Shown: piece by piece, positions 10,919-25,900 of the stretch
Layout: each line of letters begins with the position of its first letter
Numbering within the stretch: position 1 is the first letter of the stretch
Assembly: GCA_037179385.1 (NCBI GenBank)
Contig: CM074195.1
Location: 9,501,787 to 9,565,786, forward strand
From: Holothuria scabra
Taxonomy: Eukaryota; Echinodermata; Holothuroidea; Aspidochirotida; Holothuriidae
DNA length: 64,000 nucleotides
Direction of reading: 5' to 3'
Translations under genes and position numbers: made by a program
The notes under the pieces: model-generated
Told to the model about the DNA's origin: nothing
Databases searched by the model: none
Seen by the model: the letters and a program-made list of their open reading frames with translations, nothing else

Positions 10919-13900
10919 CTGTGAATATTACAAAAAAAAGATCGAATAAAATATTTATTTAATGAAAATATGTAAATAGAGAAGTAATGAAGGATTATGC
11001 TCTGGCAAATTATAGACTCACCCTCCTAGAAAGAATATCCCTCACACCCGAACATCCTTGAATGCTGATTTACCTCTCACATGTTGGCACCTCTGTTTCC
11101 CTCAAACCAATAAGCGAGTTTGGTAATTTGTTTTGGTGGCTATGTACATGCAAGCACACATCCTCTAAATTGTCTGGATAAATGAACCAATCCCACACCT
11201 ACAACATGTGTTCCAAAATTTGAGTTTTCATGAAAATTTGGTGACGTCATTCTTTCCTAATCCAGCCAAAACATGAGGAGAAATCATAGGTGTGGTTCTG
11301 TGCAGTGGACTTTGTTTAAATTGCATTTTTGGTATAAAAATATGTTTTTTAATTGGCTGTAAAGAAGGGATGAGTCCCTATTTTCGTTTTGGTTGACAAT
11401 TTAGATTTATGCTTACTGTTGTATGAAACTACAGTATATACTGCACAAAAACAAAGGGAGGCCATGCACTGTGTGGTGAGATCAGTTTATGTATCTCACA
11501 CTGTGCCCCACAATGTCATGCACCAACGAATTCCCAAACTAGCTTATTCTTGTTTTTGTTTTCCACCTTAAGGATGCAACAGTGCCAGACATGCAGTAAT
11601 TTATTTGCCTTTGTGCTCAATTCAACAGTTTCACTCAAATAAAAGGTTGTGTGTATGCATCAATAAACAATCATTTGTGCTTGCATGCGAAGGATATACT
11701 GTAGCCTTGCAACACGAAATGATGGTTTAGAATGATAAAATTTTTCTTAAGGGTTCATCTTCTTCAAAATTCATTAAAAAAAAATCCAGGCCTCACAAAA
11801 ATACATGAATACAATGTCTTTCAACCAGGTCCTGTACTGTCCCAATGTCCTAGCATCCTCTTGGCCAGGATGCCTACCCTGGGCATTTTTCTGAACAAAA
11901 AATTCAGTTTGTCAGAACTATAGCTGCTGTTATACACACAAGATTTTTTCATGTAAAATTTCAAAATTTTAGAAACAGATACTCATCACCCTAAACTACA
12001 TTTTTCCCTTGGTTGGGGAAAAGCATGTTATTCTCATTTGATACTGCTCTTTGAAAGATATTCAATTCAAAAGATGCACGGTAGCTCATATTACTCACTA
12101 TGCACAGAGAGTTCAGATAACATATTACATAGGACTTTTTATGTTTACCAGAATGTAGACAAGACATGTTTTTGGGGCAAGGATCTGTTAAGACAGCTGT
12201 GGGAGGGGCTAGAAGTAAGCAGGTTAGGAGAATTGTAAGCATCTAAAGTTAAAAGAATTGTGCTTCTTATTACTATAATTATTAACCCTATTTTAGTCTT
12301 TTGGTTAAGATCATGTGTAGTATCTCTTCTTTTCATCTAGTCTAGAATGGAGCCATACATTACAGACCAATGATGTAAATAGTCTGAGGGCAGTGAGGTT
12401 GGTCAAGTGTTGTCCTTCAGTGGACGTAATAGCTTCTTCGGGAAGCAGTTTAAAGTTTGGTTTCCCCAAATGGCCCTCTGCCAGAGGGTCAGGAGGATTT
12501 TAGAAAAAGATTTGAGCTTCAATCAAGTGCATACCACTTTATCAAGGGCAATGCAAGGGTATTAAATAGGGGGAGGGCAAAATAAGCTCAGGGTTCCTTT
12601 TCCTTCTCTTTTCACATTTTCTTGCTAATATAGGGGGAGTAGCCCCCTGCCCCCTGATGCCACCCCTGGTTTATATACACATATTGATGCCCCTCAAAAT
12701 TCTACTATTGAGGACAGGGTTAAAATCAGTTACTCTAAATGTTAGACTTAAGGGTTAATTTATGTTTTGAATTTGTGGTATGTGTGGAGTCGAGTAGTTG
12801 TGTTATATTACATAAATCCTTTTCTTGTAGTGTTGTGTTAGTTCTTTATTGTTGTGTTGTTCATTAGTCTTGGTTTGGTCGTCGTCCGGAGTGGACCTGT
12901 ACGCACTGATATGTTTATTTGTTGAAAATACATGTTTTTCTGGAGCAAGTAATTGGACTTGCCAGCATGCCTCTTTCTGCTGTCAAGTCTTCATCTTATA
13001 ACAATCTTCAGCCGATTCCCGACTCCTATTTGTATTGTAATTACTCTGCCCGCCATGCTGATGCCCAACCCTTTTCCCCACACCTACATAAACCCCAAAC
13101 AGTTCCAATTCTCCCAAGCTGCTTACTTCTAACTCTGAACACAAACTCATGCATCCTCATCCGGACACAATCTCAATTTATTGTTGACCGCGAGTTTGCT
13201 CTAACAGTACGCGCCTCTCACACAGAAAGCCCAGGTTCTATTCCCAGGTCGAGTCATACCAAAGACTCTAAAAATGGAACCCATTGCCGTTGTGCGTGAT
13301 ACTCCATATAAGCAATAGAATAGGAAAAACAAACCAGTGAGCCACAACTGGAAAAAAGGCTGTGGCCAGCTCGACTTGAACCAATAGGTTGTAAACTGGG
13401 CCATAACATTCGAATCGAACTAACTCAATTTATTGTTTCAGAGCATGCCCTGGTGAGCCTACAAGTCCCCAAAGTGGAATCAGAACACTTTAAGTAAATG
13501 CCGGGTAATATGAACTACTCTACTTTTTTTGTAATTTGATGTCAATCACAGACTTGTGCCAATTGAGAATTTCTGTAGACTACGGGTGACTGGGGTGACA
13601 AATATGACTGCTCTGCGCAGTGGTGTAACCACAGGGGAGGGGGGTTTTGGGGTCAGAAATACCCCCCCCGTGATGCAACCTTGCAATGCAAAAAAAGCCA
13701 CCTAAAATAGTGGGGTTTTTTCGCTCTATCCTTGGACTTTTCCCACATGTTGAGCCCTAACCCCCCCCAGACGTAATCCTGGCCACGCGCATGCTGCTCT
13801 GTTAATATGAAATTAGTGCATAACCACCAAAAGAATGCTCACGTTCATTTTGCAGCCCTACTCACATTTTGAACTCTGACCTGATTTCAATTGCCCTGGA

Positions 13901-16900
13901 GCCTAGAAGTCTTTTATATAGCCCTGCTCTATTCAGCTTTGGTTAAGTATATTCTACATACACTTTTATCACACAAAAAATGATTTACAGTTCATAAACT
14001 GATTAAACTGTTTGTAAAATGATTTGTATATTTATCCAATGCCTCCCTTCAAATTTTGTTGTGCAATTTATGCAGCACATTTATATTAGTGATAAACCTT
14101 CAGCATATTTGCAATTTGTAAATTATTTACCATATACAGAGCTACAATCATTTAGGAGTTAAAGGTTCTAAGGCCAAAAGTTGAAACTGGGACCTCATTA
14201 CAAACAGCTCTAAGCCAGCTAGACAACATGCAAACTGTAATGTAATACACTTACACAAACTTTGCTAGAAGACATGGAAGTGTTATAAAGATAGAGTCTT
14301 TTAACTTTTAGACAAACTTATTTTACGAGGGAACAAATCCTGTTTGTGACAGAAAGAATTGTACAGGAGAATAACCAAGTGAATTTACTTCTAGTCTACC
14401 TTATTTATTCATCCCCTGGACAATTCCAAATTTCCCAGCCCACTTACTTCAGGCCCTCCCACACCTACATTAAACTCACCCTTATCCAGCTATCGCCCTA
14501 GTTTACATTGCTTCAAGGCATACCCTGCTGAGCATACAAGGCTCTAATGTGTAATTACAATACATGATGCATATTATGGGCTACTCTGCATTTTTATTTG
14601 ATGTCAATCAAAGAGCTGTGCCAATACATACTGTACACAGCTTTGGTAGTCTATACTGAATTAAAAGTTCCTGAAAATCATACATACCAAGGATATGGCA
14701 AAATCTAAAATGCAGAAGTGTTTATGCTGGGAGGGGGAAGGGTGTACAATATTGCATAGTCTTTCATAATATTCAAAACTTGCATACTTATGAATATCCA
14801 TATTTTTTTTCAAAAGGAGCCTGTTTCATTATTTTCGGAAAATCTTTCCAGTATCCTACCCATGTGATCCTGCACCCCTATATAAATGCTACCTATGTGT
14901 GGGATGTTTGTATGAATATGCCAATGAGGCATTTTTGTATGTCATCACCAACCAATTAGAGCAATACTATTAGTAGAGTTTGCAACAGTTAAAATGAAGC
15001 CATTGATTGGTTAATTGGTTAATTACTTTTGGTACACTTCATTTTTCGCTAACATCATTTTACCATGGACAAAAATAATGCACACCAAAATGCTGTCCCA
15101 CAATCCTTTGTAATCCCCAAACTCCCTGGTTTGGGAATCTACGAGCCCGGACACTCACCTGTTTACATATGAAACCCCTACTTACCCGCAGTTAGTCCCT
15201 GCAAAGATTCTAATTGCACAGAGGCCCCAGGTGACCTCCATTTAAGGTCAACTTCTTCACGCAGGAGGCCGGAATAGTCAAAGGCAGGGAAAATGAAGCT
15301 TGAATTCCCAAAGGGAAGAACCAGGTCCTAACTGTGTGATATCTTCTGGGCAGGCAAGCAGGAAAATGACGTCACTGGGCGACCTCTGTTGGAGGTCACC
15401 CAGTGCCACTGTGCTATTGGGAGGTTGCCAGGGACTTTATACTGTGGGTAAGTAGGGATTACATATATGTAAATAGGAGGTATGGAGGAGCGATGAAGAT
15501 TTGGATGCGACTTGGATGTGATGCTCCACTAATCTCTAGAACTTCTAACTTGGCTGGGGTTTTCTTGTTCCCCATTTTTTGTTCTCCTAGCTAGACAATC
15601 AACCATTAATATGTGTTTGACAAGCATATAATGTATGTATACCAACTATAGATTCAGTAGAATGACTGCAAGAAGTTAAAGGCTCAGTTCTCTCACCCCA
15701 AACAGTACCAATTTTCCTAACCTTCGTACTTAAGCCCCTCCAACAATTTTCTGAAATTCATGCTCATCCAGGTACAATCTCTGTTTATTGATTCAGGTTG
15801 AGAATAGAAGAACACAATTTATATAATCAAAACACTCTCAGTACCGTTCGTGCTGTGTAATATAAGCTTTGGTACTCTGCTTTATTTGAATTAGCTGTCA
15901 ATCAAAGAGCTGAGCCAATTGAGAATTTTGGTACCCCCATACCAAAATTGCAGTTTGGGGTGAGAGGTTTGGCCTTTTAAAGGGTTAGGAAACCTGTTAG
16001 GTACCAACTATTTTTCAGGTCAAAAATAGAATGTGCAGTACGTAAAGGGAAACACTGGAACAGAGTATGTTTGGTAGTTTATTAATTTGTAGGTCAAACT
16101 GTACAATTTTCACAACAGATGAAAACATGGGAAATGGAACACATACTGAGAAACCCATACAGTAATGAAACACATTACAAAATAATAAATGGACCACATG
16201 TCTATAACACTCCTTGTAGTAGCTGTTCTTTTCATCCAGTCTAGAATAGAGCCATACATGACAGACCAATGGTGTAAATTTTGGGAAGGCCATGAGGTTG
16301 GTCAAGTGTTGTCCTTCATTGGACCTAATACCTTCTTCAGTGAGCAGTTTAAAGTTTGGTTTTACTGAACGGCCCTTTGCCAGAGGGTCGGGAAGACTTT
16401 AGAAAATGTACCAATCCTAGCTGGAAAATGGGTAAGTTAGATGATGTTTTACAGCTTAGTTTCTAAACTGATTCAAGTTTGGCAGGCCACGGCCATTTTT
16501 CCAGTTGTGGCTGTCTGGCTTGTTTTCCATACCGTAATCCATTGCTCCATATACTAAGGCACCAAGCACAATGTCAGTCCATTTCATTTTGAAAGACTTC
16601 GATATGACCCACTCCAGTTGGACAACCAGGGAAGAAGTTTGAAGATGAGGTAGAATGAGTGAAAAATGGAATGGGAGTACTGGCAAGGAGTTAGGGGTCA
16701 ACTGCAGGAGGAGGAGGAATGAACTATGAAAGGAAATCAAAAGTGACATTTGTTACAAATGAAAACAACAGGCTCATTTGAAACAATAGAGAGCCTTGAA
16801 AAAGTTCATTGAAGTATCATATCCTAACTTTGAATATACAAATACCACACAGAAAAGCTCCCTTTAGGCCATATCACAGAAAGCCTGAAATTTATGCTCC

Positions 16901-19900
16901 CATCAATTACTTTCACTTTGTCACAAAATAACTTTTGTATGAGGCTGTTTAGCCCCTATCAGCCCCCCCCCCCCCCCTCCACACACTCTTCTCATACAAC
17001 TTTCTGCTACTGATTCAACCCACAATCTGGAACAAAGATATCTGTACGTTTTAACACTTCTAATCAATGTTTTCTTTTCTTTTTTCAAAGGTAATTGAAA
17101 AACCTTCACACCAAATCTCAACAATGGAGAGGGAGATAGGTCGATACAGAGAATGTATCTTAACTGCACCTTAAAGGCCCAGATCAGAAATGTCCCAATG
17201 ATACAGTCACAAAAATGTAGGTCACCTGTATTTTATGAGTAGTTATGTACTATGTGCCACAAGAAGACATGGAAGACAGCTCTCTATAGTTTGTGGGAAT
17301 ACAGTTCTATCTTTATGGGCTTCCAAAGTACATGTTAAGCTCAAAACTGGACCCCCATATTTCTACCCCACAACTGTCCATCCATTCCTACCCCCCCCCT
17401 ACTGTCCATCATCATAGAACCAATAATGCCTCTGAATGAACCACAGGAAAAAATAATTTAACACAAACATATTCAACTGTACTCATAATTTTGTCTTTAT
17501 TGCCAATAGGATGCATATCATACCTTCATAATCCCAATGAAACTGAACATAATGGACAACCAATTTTAATTGTCAATTAAAGGTCAAGAACAGTCCCCCA
17601 CACTTATTTTGAAGCAACAGCCAAATATCACAGTTTCCTCTTATTTCTCTTCTAAGTATCTTTCATCAATTTTTATAACTTCAATATTACATATTCAATG
17701 TGAAACAAGCATTTACTGCTAGTAAATTTTACATTTGAAGAGAAAAATTGTTGTCACATGACCCACAACAGCCAATCATGAAACAGGACAGTCTACTACA
17801 CCTCTTCATCTTGGGGTGACTGCTCTTGCCCTTTAGTCCTTTCGAAGTACTTTTTGTTTACGCTTCTATATACTTTCGTTGTTAAGATTTGAGATTAAAT
17901 AGTTAACTTTTTGTCATTTCCTAAACTTTGCAACAACATTCCCAGTGTTCACATGCATATATTCAGCATTCCCAAATTTCAACTAAAAAGCCCATTTTAT
18001 GAATGCACTTCGGAATATGACAAACATGATATAAAAGATAGAATTACAAGTTACAACTTTAACCTTATTCTATCTTTTGATAAAATAAATATAATTCCAC
18101 TGTGTTGCCAACAAAGAGATTCAATACTCATAGCTATCACACAGCAATTTACTTTGATGTTTACAGTACCATGGTAGTCACCAGACCATTTTGAGAGCCG
18201 GATAATTTGTGGTCACCGTTCTGAGGGAGTGGTTTAGTAGTCCTTGAACAGGATAATGTACTACCCTTATTGGTAGGACCGAGAATAAAACATGAAGTAA
18301 ACGTAGCATAGAGTCCTGTTCAAGAACTACGTTTAAAAGGAGTCACTGTCTCACCTCCCCTCTGAAAAATTTTTGCAGACTGGGGAGTGCTTGAAAAACA
18401 AGGATATATCACTCAATTCTAAAGAGAGCTAGGGTAAGAAATTTGTACTGGGCAAATGATGCTGAGTGATGGCCAGTACTGGGTGGAGATTTTGAGAGCC
18501 AGGAAGCACTGCCCGGCGCCGCCAGGTGAGGTGACAACCCTGGTTATCATCCTTGCATTACAGTACATTTACAATTTATCACATTTTCATAAGTTTCTTC
18601 CTCTTTTGCAATTTACAGCCTTTTCCAATTTGTCACAAAAGACAAACTGACATAGTAAAAACTTACATTATATTGCTTCTTATAGACAAATTCGAACAGT
18701 CAAGTGATGGTCTGATTTAGTTGGCAATGGCTGAGGTCCATCAGCTTTATCATGTCAAATTCTTTGCTTACCTCTATCATGGATGGTGAAACACTAAAAT
18801 ACTCCATTATTCCCTCAATTTACTGAATATGAGGGTTTAGAATTGCATGTAGAAAATAAAATTAAGTCAAGTTCAAACTGAAGGGCCCCGCTAATGGCCA
18901 ACTCCACTAGCTGGTCTGATTTGTCGATAACGGGTAGGCCTAGATCTTACATATCCTTAAGTTTGTGCTGAAGAACATGATGCACTTATTGCATTTCTTA
19001 AAAACACAATATATAAATAAAATTAAAGCTATATTCTGTCCAAAAAATATTAAAACTTAATTATTTTTTTAAAGTTGAGACAGATTTTTGTCTCATGATT
19101 AAATTAAGCAATCCATTTTTAAATGAAACTACAAACAGACAGAACAGTACAGAACATGACATTTATATTGGCAGTCATACAATGAAAATTACATATTTAT
19201 CTCAGAAGAAAAACTTCCAAGTTCCAGTGTTAGCAGCTTTTAACTTTTTTTTTCAATCAAAACCAGAAAATCAAAAGCTTTAAAAGATGTTTTTTTTTTG
19301 AGGATTGGGAGAGGGGAGGCCTGTGAGGGGGTGTGTGAGGAAGGGATGATGAAGAGTGGTGGAAATCAGGGCTAGAATAATTAAACTGTGAAGCTACACT
19401 AAATGTTAGCGGACAAGTCATTTGACAACCCCTTGCTGAGAAGAGTATTTGGAGTTTAACACTCTCTTTTATTCTTCCTTTCTGGTTTAGGAAGAGTGAA
19501 AAATTTCCATTTGGATTTAAAGAATACTACAATATCTTCAGGACTGCAAGAATAAATATTACTAATCTTAAAGACAGTCAATTTGCACTTCAAACAACAA
19601 TATTTGAAGTAGTCTACAGAATATCTCAACCAGCATAGCTCTTTGATTGGCAGCAAATTCAAAACATGCTGAGTACTGTAGCACATATTGCACAGCATGT
19701 AATGTACAGAGGATGTTTATATAACACATTGAGGTTTTGTATACCATCACCTTGAGGCAACAAATTGTGTCCGAACAAGGATGAGTTTTAGCAGGGAGCT
19801 GCCATTGACAGCTCTCTGGTTTTAGACAGTTGCGGAAGTGGCTGAAGTATGTAGGTTAGGCAAATAAGAACTGTTTGGGATGAGAAGATTTGGCCTTTAT

Positions 19901-22900
19901 TCAGAAACAATATGCTCTCAGATGCTGCAAATAATGTTCACACCCAGCTTTCTTTCCATGAAGTCAGGTACAAGTAAAGATCAATGAAGTGACTTAAACA
20001 GGACTGTTATAAATGGGAAATTATATTTTTATGCTACTTCTTTGTCATGCTTTGAGGTTTAGATTTTTCAGGCATGCTACAACATGACACTCCTTAAGGA
20101 ATTCATGCACAAGAGTATGATAGATGAGCTACTTTATTTAAGTTTCATAGCTTTACCAAGTTCAAATCTTTATCGAGCTGGGCAAACAATCACACTCCTT
20201 ACAGTGATTTGAAGCAATTTGTGGTGTGTGATGGCACTTGCACACCCCAGAATTCAAGGTTTGGCCTTGCTTCATCTACTTGACACATTTTCAAATCCCC
20301 TTAGCTACTTGGTAAATTTATAGCAGGCATGTGGCAGACAACTTGAAGAGAATCATTTAAAGAGAATTGCAATTAAAACATTCACCCAGCGACCAGGATA
20401 ATGGAGGCAGCATTGTCTCATTCTTCTACTGAATGATCTGGATACAAATGCTACTGTACACTGTAGCAAACAGGCAGCAATTCTGCCAGAAATTCAAAAA
20501 TGGGGTTATATTTATTTCTGCCACACCCTTAGTCCAAATTGATGGTGCTATTGGCCAAAAATACAGGTGGATTAAAGGGAGAGGGGCAGGAGCTTGCTTC
20601 AAGGCACCTGTACGGTGCAATCTCAAGGGGTTTAAAAACTACTTATTTACGAAAGGTCTAACATTGCTGCATAAGGTGTCTTCTCCTTAAGCAAGACACC
20701 AAAATACTGATTTTTTCAACAATGCAACATCCAAACCTCTTGAAGGAAATAATATTTTGGAGAGATGTAACTGCCATATTGCTTGCATAATTTGGTCATA
20801 ATTACACCTCCTTATGTAACAAGTCACGTTGTAGCATTATAAAACCAAAATATGCAATATTATTTTGATACCATACCAACACCATGTTCAAGACAGAAAC
20901 GTTAAAGGCCCAATTCTCGCACCCCCAAATGGTACCAATTCTCCTAACCTTCTTACGTAAGCCCCTCCCACAATTATCTGAAATTCATCCTCATCCAGAC
21001 ACAATCTCAGTTCATTGCTTTAGGGTGGGTAAAGAAAAGCTCAATGTGTATAATCAAAACACTCTTAGTACAGTTCATGCTGTGTAACATAAGCTTTGGT
21101 ACTCTGCATTGATTGAATTAGCTGTCAATCAAAGAGCTGAGCCAACTGAGAATTTCAGTGAACCCCTACGAGAACTGCAGATGGGGATGAGAGGATTGGC
21201 CCTTTAAGAAATTAATGCAGATATTGACTAAGGTGAGGATGTTAGTTTTGTGGTACAAGATAAAACATGCCCAGCAAACAAATAAAACAAAATACCAAGT
21301 TAATACAAGCAAGATAAAGTAAAGTGAATGAATATTTCACATGCTGTTTGCTAAAAATAATGCATTTGAGGTGCATTGATCTTATCTAGTGCATCTAAGC
21401 TAGCAAAAATCATTCAGGTTTGTTACATGGTATTGCTCCAGTATTAAACAAATTTGATTACCCCAAATCTTTTTCATATGCAAATGATACCCTGTAATGA
21501 TTATGTAAAGATCTGTTTGATCTTGTGACAAAATTTTTATTACTAAACCATCTGCTTTATATCTATTTTCCAAGAAAAATTTGTGCCATGTTTCAAGTTT
21601 GTTGATTTTAAAATTTTAAATGCAGCTTTGCAAAGTTAGTACATATGTATGGATCATCACGAATTAACATGAGTTACTATGCCATATTATGACTAAAAGT
21701 GATTTCAACCACACAGCAGCAAAGTGGTCCTTTTTTTTCTTTTTTTTTTTTATTTGTTCTAACTATGTGAAAAAAGCTACATAATTTATGACAATTTACA
21801 TATAACTATAAACTTTCGTTACAAAACTCGATGATATTTTCATCTTGCACATGTACAAAAATTTAGAAAAGACAAGTGTATGCCATAGAAGCATGGCCTA
21901 AAAAAGCTGTCCAACATTTTTTATCAAGAAAAACTAAAAATAAAATTCCCTTTGGGTGCTGACTGGAGTACATGCTGCAAATTAACAACCAAAATTTTTT
22001 TTTTCATTTTTTTCTTCTTGATATTGTTTGGAGTTGCAACATAGTTGCAAGGAATACCTTACCCTTTAAGTTTAGAGATAGATCTTATACAAAATTTTGT
22101 AGTTTTGTGCTAAAATCCTTAACCCCCTTCTACTACTTAACTACACAGAAATGCCCCTTTTACAGTATTTAGCACTCAACATCAGTGAAACTCCCAATCT
22201 CCCAACCTCTGATTTGTCCCATTTTTCAATGAAACTGAAGCAAACTGTCAAAGATCTAGCCCTTGATTTTGATGAGAGTACATTAAAAATGGAATGTTGG
22301 AAAATTACTGTCAAATTTATATACATAAATGACTACGACTTGACATTAGCTAGGAGTAGCTTTCAGCAAGGCTGAGTCTGAGAGAAGGCCACAGATAATC
22401 ACATTAAGGACCTAATGATGTCTATTTTTTTTTGGGGGGGGGGGAGGGGGCATCAATATCATATGAAGGTCACAATAACTTTTTGCCACTAATGCTGTTG
22501 CCTATGTCATACCCTGAATGAAAATCTAACACCATTTCCTACATTTGGCCTTCTATTGAATTATGTATCAAACATTTAAAATACTTTGGTATAATTATGA
22601 CCTTTCCTTTCCTTCTTTTCCTCGGCTCTGGGAAATTTAGATGTGCACCAACCATATAAAATATAACCACAATATATAAGGAATTCCAGTCAAATGGTAG
22701 CAGCCTTCTTAAAGTATTATTTCTGTTTTGAAACTTTCAGCACTGACTATCCATTTCAGACTTTTGCCCATGTAACGTCAAGTGTTACCATGATCCCCCA
22801 TGACATATTTTCTGTACATAGCAAAACTTTTTTCAACAAAAATGAAGAACAAGACCGTGTGGGAGCCAACTGTTGCATAATATGGGGTGAAACCCTTCCA

Positions 22901-25900
22901 GAGACTATAAGCCCCCTCTTTCCGAGCTACTTTGAAAATAGCATCCTAAAAATGAAACAAATTTATAATTTTGACATTTTTGCAATTTATGCACAACTTG
23001 ACTAAATTTTGGCTTATAATATAAATTTTGTGAACTTTGACTTAGCAAATAAGAAATTCTACTTGGCTTCCTCATTACTTAAAGCAAACTAATGTGAGTG
23101 ATTATTTTTCGGAGGACAAACATGATGAAAAAAAATTGTTAGTGCTTTCAGTCTCCTTCAAAATGATGTGATGTGATGTGCATTTACATAAATGTTTAGG
23201 TACAAAGAAGAAACTGGAGCAATGATTTGACCAGTGTCAAATTAATAAATTATGAAAAAGATGCAATGTCAAAGCTTTAGTGTAAACTATCAAATATCAG
23301 GGTATCATGCTTATATTGTGAAATTTTGGGAATCCTTGGCTACAATTGAAATATAGTCTCACAAAATATTTACATATTTAAAAACAATTTTAGAGAAAGA
23401 CATTAAATTTAAACAACAATTATTTTATTTTTTGTTGTTACACAAGCCAATGCTGTTCTTATTCTATTGTGTGTTATTCTAATTCCTCTTCTTTTTCAAT
23501 TTTTCTTTACCTTTACTTTTGTTTCTTAAGAAGCAGCAAGGTATAAAATTTGGTTCAATTTTGAAGGAAACAAATGTACATGTGTTGTTTAACAAATACA
23601 GTTCACAAACATTAACTCAATACAACATTGCCGATCGAAATGAAGATGCAAGCTTTTTTTTCGACAAATTAAAGCATGGAAAGAAAAGATGAACTATAAT
23701 TACAGTGTAGTTATAACCACAAAAACGAAAACAAAATGAATGGACACACAGCTTGCAAAAAATAATTTGTGGCCCATAAATTTGGTGAAATGTCTGTCAT
23801 TTCTATCAAAATGATGGACATCTATTAAACCAATCATATAAATATGAGAAAAGTACAGTTGAGTCAAAAAAATGTGGGGGAATTATGTTTATAAGAATTT
23901 TTGTTTCTGGCATGTCATTTTGCAATGACATTCACCTTTCAATAATTTGTTTAAAAGGAAAACTTCAAAACTATCCAAAAAAATGGAAAAATACAAATTT
24001 TTGATGATTATTCCACCCCATGAATGGCTATTGACGAAATGACTACTTTCCCCAAAGTTGTACAGTGGAATGTCATCAGTATAATTGTTTAACACCCTAC
24101 ATAGATGGCAAGGCTCTTTAGATGGAAATAACTCAAACTATTAACAAAGAGACATGTCACTAATTTTAACAGAACAAGTCACATCGAAGCACTTTGAGTG
24201 CATTTCCAAATTAATGGAAATAATGTACGTCTCTTGAGTACGTGGAATACCTTAAATATCCGACAGATTTGATTACCTCTAAATTTTTTTATATTGATTA
24301 ATGATTAATAAATACTTGTATTGATTTCCTGCATCCTGATTGCTCTCGAATTGGATTTCGAATGGCATTCGAAACCAGTCTCCAATGGTTTTCAAGAAGT
24401 AAGGAGAATTGAATTGAATGTGATCACTATACTTAATGTGTACAATATTTTAAGCTCATGCTAGGTTGCCATAGCAACATGCCATATTCACCCCATATTG
24501 TTTTGCACAGCACATGTACAGTAGGCCCACTGTAATGTCATACATACAGTAAGCCCAGTACATGTTAGCAAGATAAACAGTAACACTGAGACACTGTTTC
24601 ACATTTTTTTTTCTAGTTTCAAGTTTGGTTCAAATACAACTGTGCAAAACCAGTACAAACAGTAGAACTTATGAATAAACATGAGCTATTGACACCAAAT
24701 TATGATGACAGAAGCAACGACACAGCATTAAAGTGAAGGAAGTTTTGCAAATTGTTATTATTCATTCCAACTTTATGAATAACTCTAAGATGGCACGTGA
24801 TTGGTCAACTGCATGAAGCTTTTTCTGTGATTTATAAAATTATAAATTTATATAGAAAGCTGACAGATAGTTTCACCTATGATTAGAATGACTTAGCACA
24901 ATCAAGAAACACACCAGAAACAAGAAGCAAACAGCTGTCCCATTCCGGCATATTTTTAAAATGGATGTTTAAAGATTTCTTTTCCAGCATTCCTTTGAGG
25001 AACACCTGTTGCATAATAACAAATGGTAAACTTTCTTTTAATAATTGTAAGGTGGATTTTAGAAGGTAACTTATATACACAGTAAATTAAAGTAAGGGGT
25101 AAGTCATAAAAAAAAATTATGTAGTTTCATAAAATATCGTCCAACCACCACCGCCTTCCACCCTCATACTTGAATTCACCTCACCCTGGCAATGCCCTTG
25201 TAAGGCCTTTGATACCTGTAATTTATGTTCTACAAATCAAGAACTTTACAAAAATTTGGGGGGCATAGCCACCCATTTCACAATGATTTTTTCCCTCTCT
25301 TAACAACAACAACAGAGATGAATTTCAAGCAAACAGTACAGAAAGGATTCTTAATTCAAAATGAAGGCACATAAATATAAATGGAAAATGGAATGTTCAA
25401 AAATTACTTTTTAAACTATTTAAAAAATACTGTTGTATGCCACAACAAGCTCCCAGCAAAACTAGGTCTGGGACAGGTGCACTGACTGTCACTTCAATAA
25501 TCCCTTATGATGCCTTGTCAGGGTGCACCAAATGTAAAATTTTAAGGCACAATATTGTTTTTTTTCTTTTTTTCATAGTTAAGCCTTTGCAGCTGTTGCC
25601 CATGCAGAGATCTAATTGGCAAATACAAAACCTATATAATGTCATTTCACATGTGGCCGTCTCTGTTGATTTTTATATCAAATGGTCAAACTATGTAAGA
25701 ATATTTTGAAGACTTTCAGTTCTTTTTCATAAAACAAATGAATTATGACTAGCACACACCATACATAATGTCATTATGATGTAAGAAATTAAGGGGACAG
25801 GGTAAGTGATATGTAAAAGTGATTCTCTGGACTTTGCAAATTTCTTTACGCCAATACCTGTCCATTCCAGAGTTTCTGATGTAACATCATGTGTTAGTCT

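Noticed and set aside
12919..13299. 126-residue open frame on the plus strand
   Set aside because: It crosses a decayed MITE and then the SINE at 13186-13423, so it is chance.
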